From: Deltaproteobacteria bacterium
Lineage (GTDB): Bacteria; Desulfobacterota; DSM-4660; Desulfatiglandales; HGW-15
Reading direction: 5' to 3'
Length of the DNA: 43,947 nt
NCBI GenBank assembly: GCA_019310485.1
Contig: JAFDEF010000037.1
Coordinates: 1-43,947, forward strand
Shown: one piece after another, positions 33,875 to 41,104 of the stretch
How the letters are laid out: the number at the start of each line of letters is the position of its first letter
How positions within the stretch are numbered: the first letter of the stretch is position 1
The notes under the pieces: generated by a model
The model's input: the letters and a program-made list of their open reading frames with translations, nothing else
The model's database searches: none
Told to the model about the DNA's origin: nothing
Program-made: the position numbers and the translations under genes

Positions 33875-36800
33875 TTATAACTCTGGACAATAATGTGAGA
33901 CTAGCAGACGAATGAGTTGTTCACCACGTTGAGTAATTAAATCTATGTCTTTCTGGCTCATGGGTGAAAAGTTTGTTGGATAATCATAAACTTTATCCCT
34001 AGTTATGAGGTCTGGTGGGACATAAGGCAGCCGATGATCCAACTGCCCAAGGTAGGCGAGAATGAACCCACTTATTTGCCCTGAAACTTGTAACTGGTGA
34101 AGATTTTTGTAGCCGCCATCTTGGAACTTCCGGTAAATCGAGTCAAATGATCGTGTCATGCGAGCGGGCCACCAATAAGGACGTGCCTGATAGTCCATTA
34201 TACCAGCGCCAGCCGAGCAGGCAATTATATAATCCGGATGGAAAACATTATAGCTAATCCTTTCTGATCGACTTGGTTCAAAGCAAGATATGCCTAGATT
34301 GTCAAAAACACCTCCGTCTGTCAGAAAAACAGGTTTATTTTGCTGACGGCCATCGCGGTCGACAAATGTGATTTCTTTGTCTAAAACGGGAAGCAATATT
34401 GGAAATGCCGCCGAGGCAGCGACTGCTTCAGATACTTTTATATCATTATCTTTGATATGCCCTAAACGATAACAGCCAGACTCCCTACTTCCAAAACGGA
34501 AGGCTGAACCCGTAGAAAGATCACAGGCATTGACTACGATATCAATATCATCACGGCGCTTATCAGTTAACTTTGTGTTTGCGAAGATTATATCTGCTAA
34601 AGCACGTTCGAAAGCATTTGTCCGGCTTATCCATCGTCTGAATGGCGGCCTAATCCTATTTATCCATTGAGGTGGCTTCCCTCCCAACGTTAATTTCCAT
34701 ATCCCATTTATTATAGGTCCCACTAGATTAGATGTGATAGCTGGGATGCCCGAAACAAAGAGAGTACTCAAAGAGCCTAAAAGTCTGTAGGATAATAACC
34801 AACGCCGAGCTATTCCCATAACCAAACCATTTCTAAGCAGATCTAAAACCCTATTTTCAAAGGAGCGAAAGGAATCGTTACTATAGGCATACATTGCTGC
34901 AATAATTGATCCGCCGGAAACTCCTGAAATAACTTCAACTTGGTCCAGTATTCCGCGATCATGTAAAGCGCGCAAACAACCCAAATGAAAAGCTACTGCC
35001 CGAAAGCCGCCGCCTGATAGCGATATCGCAACTTGCTTAGGTTTCGGCAATAGTGGAGCCGCAACAATGGCGCAGGATCTCTCGAAATAACCATCTTTTT
35101 CGAGTTGTTTAAAATCTGAGGTTTTAAAAAGAAAAGCACCCATTGTGGGTTGGTTAAATGGTTGCCCAACAATGATCATAAGAGTCCTTGGGTGGGGCGG
35201 GTCATGCTCTAATGACAAAGTTTTCATTGATACAATATCAGTAGCACTTGGGATTGGCATTGAGTCTGGATGGGTGTGCCATAGTCCTTGGTATCGTACT
35301 GATCCTCGTGTCCTTTTAATTTTTTCTTGATTGGCGTCCTCAACGCCTTGAAATCCACATTTGAAGTATTTAAAAGATGCCTCACTATCTGGTGGGGGAC
35401 CAAGAATCTCATCAATCCAGATCACTTTAGCGGCATCATTACGCTCACCAAATAAAACTCCACCTGTTTCTACGCTGGTACCTTTAGAGCGTCGGCTCTT
35501 TTCAATCCAACCAGAAATTTCACTCCAAGCTTCTTCAGATATACGTATTTCATATTCAGCATGTGGATCTTGAGTAATACGGTACGGATTCCATTCGAAA
35601 CTTGACAGCGATATGCTTTCTTCTGATGAAAGAGGGATTGAATTGGCTACAAAATGGGCCGTTCCTTTCTCATTATCCTTACGAGCTAAATCCTTAGCTA
35701 AAAAATTAAGCATTGTGCCCGCAAGGGCAGTTACGTCAGCTTGAGACCCAACAAAGGTGGCATCCGAACATCCAGGTTCCGGTTGGAAAAGTTTTGTGCG
35801 AGGTTCTTCAGGCCAGAAGTCATCCAGCCAAGGCCTAAGTTCAAAGCGTCTGGATGCCTCCAATTTTGCACGACGGAATAACTCTTGAGGGCCGCCACTA
35901 AAATGCGCTGGAGAAAAGACCAATATTCCTCTGCTTGCATTATGACCAATAATCATGGAAGCAATGGGGGGAGGGGTTCCATTCCGAGGCCTTTTAAGTT
36001 CTATACACTGTGATACACTCCGCGAGGCTGTAGTGTCTATTATCAGGTCAGTTTCTTTATTCCATTCTTGCTGTGCTAACAGATCTGTCACTAAATTTGA
36101 GGTATGAGGTACAATCTCAATGCTTGGGTTTATTTCCTTTAATTTTTCCTCTAAAACCCTCACTTTTTGACGACCAATGTCCTTTCTCTCATATGGTTGT
36201 CTTACCAAGAGGCCTGGAGCTATTACCCCATAGTCATGTAATACTAATTTTTGAACCCCAGCCCTTACGAGGAACTCAGCAAGGTGAGCACCTAATGCAC
36301 CGCATCCCCACAAAGTAACCTTGCGATTTTTGAACCAAGCTACTGAAGATGCGTGATCACGCCGAGTAACGATTTCTGGTCGATCCTCTCGAACACGGCA
36401 CCATTTTATTTCTGACTTTTCAGCCCACTCTAACAAAATATTCTCAACTTCATGGCCAATTTTTTGTATTTTCTCATGGGAAGAATATTTACTCAGCGAC
36501 AGCCTTATGCCTTTAACGAAAACAGGTTCAACCCACCAAGCTACAAGATGTTGTTTCCTTTCACCACCACTAATACCTCTCATCGGGGTGCCGAGAATTA
36601 TAAATAGAGGTAAGTCTTCAGGTGTATGAATCACAACCCATTGAAGAACATTAAGGAGTAATGCCCAAGGAACTCCACGCGATTTTAATTCATTTAGTAA
36701 CTGGCTCATTTTGCTGGGAAACTCAAAAGGCATTACTTGATCCAACAATATAACCGCACCTAAAAATCCATTTGTCACCAGTGTGCCAAATTCTGTCCAA

Positions 36801-37372
36801 TTAACAATTTCTACGCATTTATCATGAATTCTATTAAGATGGGCCAACCCCAACCACGGAACACCTTCAGTTTTAGGCGCATTAATTGTAGGAATCACTG
36901 TTATGCCTGGATCGGATGAAGTGTAAGTTACAGGCGGATGTAATGGTGCACCTTCGGGATCGAGCTGGTTAAGAGCGCCTTTCTCAAGCCAGTCATCCAA
37001 TCGTTCCAAAAATCCATACATCCCATCAGAGGGATTCCACTCTGTCGATGAGGCTTGGTACAAACAGAGATACCTGCACCACTGGACGTGAGGGAATCCA
37101 GCGAAACGCTTGTGAATAGTGCATACTTTTGGATAAAAGAAAGGGAAATTAGGAGGAATATAGATTTTTAAGCGTTCCCGATTACGAATCGGCAGTCCCT
37201 CGGGAACTCTTATGCTTTTATGAATATTACAATCAATTGAAATGTGAACAATTAAAAATGAACTTTTATCATCGGGAGGGTGCTGATCTACAATTTCAAG
37301 TGCTCCGGAACCCGTGGCTTCAATTTCCAGTAATTGTTCTAGAGCAAGCTTCTGCCCTTCAGTGAAGCTCAT
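33875..37372 (-). CDS. E2-E1(ThiF)-JAB-patatin fusion protein, candidate defence conjugation/effector protein
   Basis: One chain of 1165 residues holds four domains. An E2-like domain (about 1-150) ends in PHVQWCRYLCLY with Cys103 the likely catalytic residue, then EWNPS. A Cap2-like linker spans about 165-335. The E1/ThiF domain (about 345-560) has nucleotide loop GCGALGAHL, RQPYERKDIG and GCSDATF with Cys535 the probable E1 cysteine. The JAB domain (about 605-765) has ETGG (Glu636) and a perfect JAMM motif, His699-Thr-His701-x7-Ser709-x2-Asp712. The patatin (about 778-1165) has SGGGFRA, GVSGG (Ser819) and DGG (Asp1019). All active sites look intact. These activities match Cap2, Cap3 and CapV of type II CBASS. 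It follows the MBL gene with an ATGA overlap. Codon use is more AT-rich than neighbours, suggesting transfer. Confidence 0.9.
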   Translation of the reverse strand: MSFTEGQKLALEQLLEIEATGSGALEIVDQHPPDDKSSFLIVHISIDCNIHKSIRVPEGLPIRNRERLKIYIPPNFPFFYPKVCTIHKRFAGFPHVQWCRYLCLYQASSTEWNPSDGMYGFLERLDDWLEKGALNQLDPEGAPLHPPVTYTSSDPGITVIPTINAPKTEGVPWLGLAHLNRIHDKCVEIVNWTEFGTLVTNGFLGAVILLDQVMPFEFPSKMSQLLNELKSRGVPWALLLNVLQWVVIHTPEDLPLFIILGTPMRGISGGERKQHLVAWWVEPVFVKGIRLSLSKYSSHEKIQKIGHEVENILLEWAEKSEIKWCRVREDRPEIVTRRDHASSVAWFKNRKVTLWGCGALGAHLAEFLVRAGVQKLVLHDYGVIAPGLLVRQPYERKDIGRQKVRVLEEKLKEINPSIEIVPHTSNLVTDLLAQQEWNKETDLIIDTTASRSVSQCIELKRPRNGTPPPIASMIIGHNASRGILVFSPAHFSGGPQELFRRAKLEASRRFELRPWLDDFWPEEPRTKLFQPEPGCSDATFVGSQADVTALAGTMLNFLAKDLARKDNEKGTAHFVANSIPLSSEESISLSSFEWNPYRITQDPHAEYEIRISEEAWSEISGWIEKSRRSKGTSVETGGVLFGERNDAAKVIWIDEILGPPPDSEASFKYFKCGFQGVEDANQEKIKRTRGSVRYQGLWHTHPDSMPIPSATDIVSMKTLSLEHDPPHPRTLMIIVGQPFNQPTMGAFLFKTSDFKQLEKDGYFERSCAIVAAPLLPKPKQVAISLSGGGFRAVAFHLGCLRALHDRGILDQVEVISGVSGGSIIAAMYAYSNDSFRSFENRVLDLLRNGLVMGIARRWLLSYRLLGSLSTLFVSGIPAITSNLVGPIINGIWKLTLGGKPPQWINRIRPPFRRWISRTNAFERALADIIFANTKLTDKRRDDIDIVVNACDLSTGSAFRFGSRESGCYRLGHIKDNDIKVSEAVAASAAFPILLPVLDKEITFVDRDGRQQNKPVFLTDGGVFDNLGISCFEPSRSERISYNVFHPDYIIACSAGAGIMDYQARPYWWPARMTRSFDSIYRKFQDGGYKNLHQLQVSGQISGFILAYLGQLDHRLPYVPPDLITRDKVYDYPTNFSPMSQKDIDLITQRGEQLIRLLVSHYCPEL

Positions 37373-38517
37373 AGACCAAACCCAACCTGTTCTTTAGGGG
37401 AATCACTCCCTCTGGCCTGTTTCACTGACTCTTTTAAACTCGCCGCACTTTTTGGTTGTTCTTTTCCACACTCAAGATAATTAAAACCATCTTCATTTAA
37501 CTCGAAAACAACGGGTTCTGGATTTTCCTCATTCGGATGCTCTTGTGTGCAAATGAAGTCATCTGGAACTATTTCTTCGTAACGGTTTTTCGCTTTGGCA
37601 TGCGGTGGGTTGTCTCCTTCAGCATTCTTGCTAGGGATAGGTTCGGAGCTGGCAACTATATACCCTGGTTGATCAGCAGCATTTTCTATATCATCAAGGA
37701 TATCCTGTTTCAGTTTCTCTTCATCATCTCCTTCATCTTTCCAATACATTACACTTTTAGAACAATGGTGGGGGGCCAAGAAAACGTTCCATTTAAGGTC
37801 TTCCGAGTCGCTCCTATCAAATATCTTTTTTAAGGTGGGATAGCAATGGTCTCCCAACAGCATGGCACGCCCCAAAATGTCGCCATCTTTAAGATTAACC
37901 TGCATTGCCAAACTGGTGTCATTGCGATCTCTAGATGAGTCATCCTTGAACGGGGCGTGGACAAAGGCTTCAAAGAGATCCTCAAGGTCCTGACCATCCA
38001 CAATGGTGATTGTATTCCCTGGTACCGTGAGATACTCCCTTGGGAAATCCTCGAATTCGTCTTCTTTAAGCAAATCATCATAGCCGATGAGATGCAATCG
38101 GTCTCCTCCTTCAACATTTCCGTCGTGTTTAATCATTTCCTTAACACGCCTCTTGGCCTCTTTTTGGAAGGCTTTTGCATCGTCGGAAAGGTCTTTTGAG
38201 TACTCTCTAAAAATACGAGGGCTATGCCAGATTTCGCCGATGGTTACACGGTTTAAAAGTTCAGTAAAACCTCGGCAGTGGTCTTGGTCAGGGTGGGATA
38301 GCACGAATACAGAAAGATAGGGATTGCCATTAACTTTGGGAAGAATGCCGACTAGATTATCAATGATCGGGGAATGGGGATCATTTTCCTCTTCAGCACT
38401 TTCTAAATGATTAAGATCGACCTGGATCACGGTGTCTTCATCAATGATTATTGTTGTACAGTCCCCGTTTCCTACCGGCCAGAAAACGAATCCTCTTGAG
38501 GGCATATTGATATTCAT
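37369..38517 (-). CDS. ComEC-like metallo-beta-lactamase-fold protein of the conjugation operon
   Basis: This 382-residue soluble protein has the MBL metal motif SHPDQDHCRGF (HPDQDH at 75-80), a later LLGDH and FLAPHHCSKS, as in the MBL domain of ComEC/Rec2. About 60 C-terminal residues look disordered and finish GFGL. The ATG has GGAGG seven bases upstream and its own promoter. The stop overlaps the start of the E2-E1-JAB-patatin gene (ATGA), so expression is coupled. It could be a nuclease or phosphodiesterase acting as sensor, regulator or substrate; none is shown. Confidence 0.88.
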   Translation of the reverse strand: MNINMPSRGFVFWPVGNGDCTTIIIDEDTVIQVDLNHLESAEEENDPHSPIIDNLVGILPKVNGNPYLSVFVLSHPDQDHCRGFTELLNRVTIGEIWHSPRIFREYSKDLSDDAKAFQKEAKRRVKEMIKHDGNVEGGDRLHLIGYDDLLKEDEFEDFPREYLTVPGNTITIVDGQDLEDLFEAFVHAPFKDDSSRDRNDTSLAMQVNLKDGDILGRAMLLGDHCYPTLKKIFDRSDSEDLKWNVFLAPHHCSKSVMYWKDEGDDEEKLKQDILDDIENAADQPGYIVASSEPIPSKNAEGDNPPHAKAKNRYEEIVPDDFICTQEHPNEENPEPVVFELNEDGFNYLECGKEQPKSAASLKESVKQARGSDSPKEQVGFGL

Positions 38518-38588
38518 AACATAGCCTCCATCGCTTTAGTAAATTTAGACAATTTGGAATATAATAAATAATTTTTGTTCATAATATT

Positions 38589-38617
38589 ATTATACTACAA
38601 AATGTGGAGAAAAGCAA
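38589..38617 (-). promoter_or_regulatory. Sigma-70 promoter of the MBL-fusion operon
   Basis: On the minus strand TTGCTT (38617-38612), a 17-base spacer and a perfect TATAAT (38594-38589) lie about 70 bases before the MBL start, in an AT-rich stretch just after the GIY-YIG gene. Confidence 0.7.
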
Positions 38618-38652
38618 GTCAACTAACACAATATACAGTGGCCTGCGTTCTG

Positions 38653-38853
38653 TCAGTGAGTAAAGCCGCTATCTTTTTCCCATTTCCGGGCCGCCTCTTC
38701 TGTGGTGCGCCGTCCCACTTGGCGGATATGGCCTTTTGGCCACCTCTGCTGGTGCTCAAGCTCTCTGCGCTCCAGTTCGTTTGTTATTCCACCGTGGACA
38801 ATCTTGTTGCCGATTTTGAAATAATACTTGTAAGTGTCTCTCGGTTTTCCCAT
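38653..38853 (-). CDS. Small GIY-YIG-like protein (66 aa)
   Basis: The chosen ATG has GGAGGG six bases upstream. The sequence YKYYFKIGNKIVHGGITNEL then ERRELEH resembles the N-terminal core of GIY-YIG nucleases, with the later catalytic Glu region missing or shortened, so activity is uncertain. It lies ahead of the MBL gene on the same strand and has a strong promoter of its own. Confidence 0.68.
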   Translation of the reverse strand: MGKPRDTYKYYFKIGNKIVHGGITNELERRELEHQQRWPKGHIRQVGRRTTEEAARKWEKDSGFTH

Positions 38854-38890
38854 CTGATTCCCTCCAAAATGTTTATTCAAGATTAACAAG

Positions 38891-38919
38891 ATGATAATTC
38901 CCCTCAGGACATTTGTCAA
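38891..38919 (-). promoter_or_regulatory. Strong sigma-70 promoter for the GIY-YIG gene
   Basis: On the minus strand TTGACA (38919-38914), 17-base spacer, TATCAT (38896-38891). It lies in the divergent gap with the XRE regulator, which has its own extended -10 (TG-C-TATGCT, 38960-38968) on the plus strand. Autoregulation of both by the XRE protein would fit. Confidence 0.72.
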
Positions 38920-38996
38920 GCCACATCGTTAATTTTTTCTTTCCGATCTGTAAATTTCGTGCTATGCTTTGTGAAAAAGGTTAAGGGAGGCAAATC

Positions 38997-39374
38997 ATGC
39001 CTAAAGCTTTTGACAGGGAAGTACTGCGCAAACGCATTACCGAGACGAGGAAAAGCCACGGGATGAATCAGGCCGAACTGGCTGAAAAGGCTGGTGTCAC
39101 CCCAGCCGCAATATCACAAATAGAGAAAGGCACCAGGGTTCCGACTATCCCGGTGCTACACCGGATTGCAAATGTCTTAGGAGTATCCCTCGACTATTTG
39201 ACCGGCAAAACAGAAACTTCTGAGCTGCAAGATCTATTACAGCATGATGATCTCGTGGCATTTTTCCGCGGGTTCGAGTCCCTCGGAAGCGAAGACAAGG
39301 AGATTATCAAGAAACACATTGAGTTTTTGAAATCTCAAAATGAGGGGCGGAAGGGAAGTGACGCCACAAGCTGA
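38997..39374 (+). CDS. XRE-family transcriptional repressor
   Basis: This 125-residue protein has an N-terminal lambda-repressor-type HTH (about 12-68: MNQAELAEKAGVTPAAISQIEKG) and a short C-terminal helical part. GGGAGG lies seven bases before the ATG. It overlaps the next gene, an ImmA-type protease, by 35 bases, the layout of the ImmR/ImmA switch known from ICEBs1. It is divergent from the GIY-YIG/MBL/fusion genes, which it may control. Confidence 0.88.
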   Translation: MPKAFDREVLRKRITETRKSHGMNQAELAEKAGVTPAAISQIEKGTRVPTIPVLHRIANVLGVSLDYLTGKTETSELQDLLQHDDLVAFFRGFESLGSEDKEIIKKHIEFLKSQNEGRKGSDATS

Positions 39375-40218
39375 AGCCACCAGTCTTTTAGAGGAGCTTG
39401 GTATAAACCAACTCCCAATCATCCCGACGGAGATATGCCAGAGGCTGGATATCCATTACTGCGAAGATCATCTGAAGGATCTTGATGGTTTCCTTGTCCT
39501 AAACCAAAAGGTAGGGAAAGGGGTTATCTGCGTTAGTAGCCTCATCGCAGAACAGGGCCGCAAGAATTTTACTGTGGCTCATGAGTTAGGTCATTGGTGC
39601 ATGGACAGTTTTGAACAGAACGCGTTCTACTGTTCCCGAGAAGATATAGAGTCTTTCAAACCTACCACAAAACCAATTGAGCTCAGGGCCAATGAATTCG
39701 CCGCCGAATTTCTCATGCCCCGATTCATCTATAAGCCCCTGGTGGATGCCAGGTCACCCGGCTGGGGCCAGATCAAAGATCTCGCTGCCTTAAGTCAAAC
39801 GACTTTAACCGCCACAGCGATCAGGTTCATGGATCTTACTGACGAAGCGTGCTGTCTTATCGTAAGTCAGGCAGGCAGAATAGCATGGTTCCGGAAATCA
39901 AGAGACTTTCGCCCTTATGTCCAGATGGATAACCGTCTCCTATCACCGGGAACGGTCGCCTATGCGATTTTCCAGGGTAATATACCTCCTGTGTGCTTTG
40001 AAGACGTCAAGGCCGACAACTGGGTATCCGGCCGGGGCGTCAAGCCATACACTGAAATCCTGGAGTGGTCTTTGCCTCTCAATTCTTATGGGCAAATTCT
40101 TACCCTTCTTTACGACGAGGAAGGAATTGCAGGGTGGGACGAGGATGATGATGTGGATGAGGAAGGCGAGGTTGAGTGGGAACCTCCGACTTTTCACAAG
40201 GGTAAGAGAAAAAAATGA
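39340..40218 (+). CDS. ImmA/IrrE-family metallopeptidase
   Basis: This 292-residue protein carries the zinc peptidase motif AHELGHWCMDS with the third ligand likely in RANEFAAEFLMP. The C-terminal 100 residues end in an acidic then basic tail. In known cases ImmA cleaves its partner repressor after DNA damage or another cue. An in-frame GTG at 39358 behind AAGG is an alternative start. The gene pairs with the XRE regulator and probably forms a two-gene operon. Confidence 0.88.
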   Translation: MRGGREVTPQAEATSLLEELGINQLPIIPTEICQRLDIHYCEDHLKDLDGFLVLNQKVGKGVICVSSLIAEQGRKNFTVAHELGHWCMDSFEQNAFYCSREDIESFKPTTKPIELRANEFAAEFLMPRFIYKPLVDARSPGWGQIKDLAALSQTTLTATAIRFMDLTDEACCLIVSQAGRIAWFRKSRDFRPYVQMDNRLLSPGTVAYAIFQGNIPPVCFEDVKADNWVSGRGVKPYTEILEWSLPLNSYGQILTLLYDEEGIAGWDEDDDVDEEGEVEWEPPTFHKGKRKK

Positions 40219-40542
40219 ACATGTTTCCTCAGACAGTTTAAAGGAAAGGGATAGATTGCCAAGTTTTTTAAGAAATCTTTTGGCTTTCTGACCTGATCTG
40301 TCAAAGGCGTATGATATATTCTGCCCTAAATCTTTTGAGATTTTGTAGCCATAGGACGAAATCAATTGCTAATATTGTTGATTACTTAATTAAAATCTAC
40401 TAAGTTGATCCAAATTAGCAGTTAAATAAGGTTGTGCTAACATAGAAGGGAGCATTAATGAATTTCACTTAAGCCCTGTTGTCTTCACGTCAGAACTGGG
40501 ACTTGTTAATCAAGGTCTCCACTGGCAAAAGAGGTTTAATCA
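40219..40542. other. Intergenic region
   Basis: This AT-rich gap of 324 bases lies between the immA-like gene and radC. TAACAT preceded by TGTGC near 40440 could be a -10 for the radC-helicase genes, but its -35 is poor. No gene or long repeat is visible. Confidence 0.35.
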
Positions 40543-41104
40543 ATGGCTCCAGAAAGGCCTCATTATCATGGCCATAGAAAACGATTACGTGAGCGCTTTC
40601 TAAAGAGCGGCTTTATTGGTATGGCCGACCATGAAGTGGTAGAACTCTTACTTACCCTTGCCATTCCTTATAAGGACGTAAAGAAACCCGCCAAAGCTCT
40701 ATTGGCTCGTTTCGGAAACCTAAAGGGAATTCTTGATGCGCCTTTAGAAGATCTTCGCACCATACCTGGGATGGGCTCTGTTGCACCCGTAGCTTTTCGC
40801 ATCATACGTGAGGCTGGATGAGGTATTTGAAGTCGCCTATCTTGACTCTGGCTATAAACTTCTAAGAGATGGTGTAGAACGGTTAGAGGAAGGGACCGTT
40901 GACCGCGCTGCGGTCTATCCCCGTCGAGTTATGGAAGCTGCTCTCCGGAAAGGTGCGGCAATCCTTGTTTTTGCTCACAACCATACGAATGGGAATGTCA
41001 GTCCTTCTGAGCAGGATAAGGTCCTTACAAAGGCCCTTATCCTTGCAGCATCGACGCTCCACATAAAACACGTATTTAGCTTTCGTGAGGAGGGGCTCCT
41101 GTAA
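40543..41104 (+). pseudogene. radC: radC-like gene, frameshifted with internal deletions
   Basis: The first frame (40543-40821) is a RadC N-terminal domain with helix-hairpin-helix (HGHRKRLRERFLKSG, LRTIPGMGSVAP). It stops, and a second frame starting at a GTG at 40808 gives the RadC JAB domain (VFEVAYLDSGYKLL, then AHNHTNGNVSPSEQD, an intact HxHx7SxxD motif). About 45 residues between the two are missing. Near the end, the usual DHLIV stretch before FSFREEGLL is also missing. RadC proteins are common on islands; this copy is probably dead or expressed as two pieces. The last codon overlaps the helicase start (TAATG). Confidence 0.78.

Noticed and set aside
33875-37372. Complete canonical type II CBASS
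   Set aside because: No CD-NTase is visible and the Cap2/Cap3/CapV-like parts are fused in one chain, so it should not be labelled CBASS without more evidence.
40821-41104. UGA at the radC break read as selenocysteine
   Set aside because: The frame after that UGA meets another stop within two codons, and the RadC continuation is in a different frame, so this is a frameshift, not Sec.
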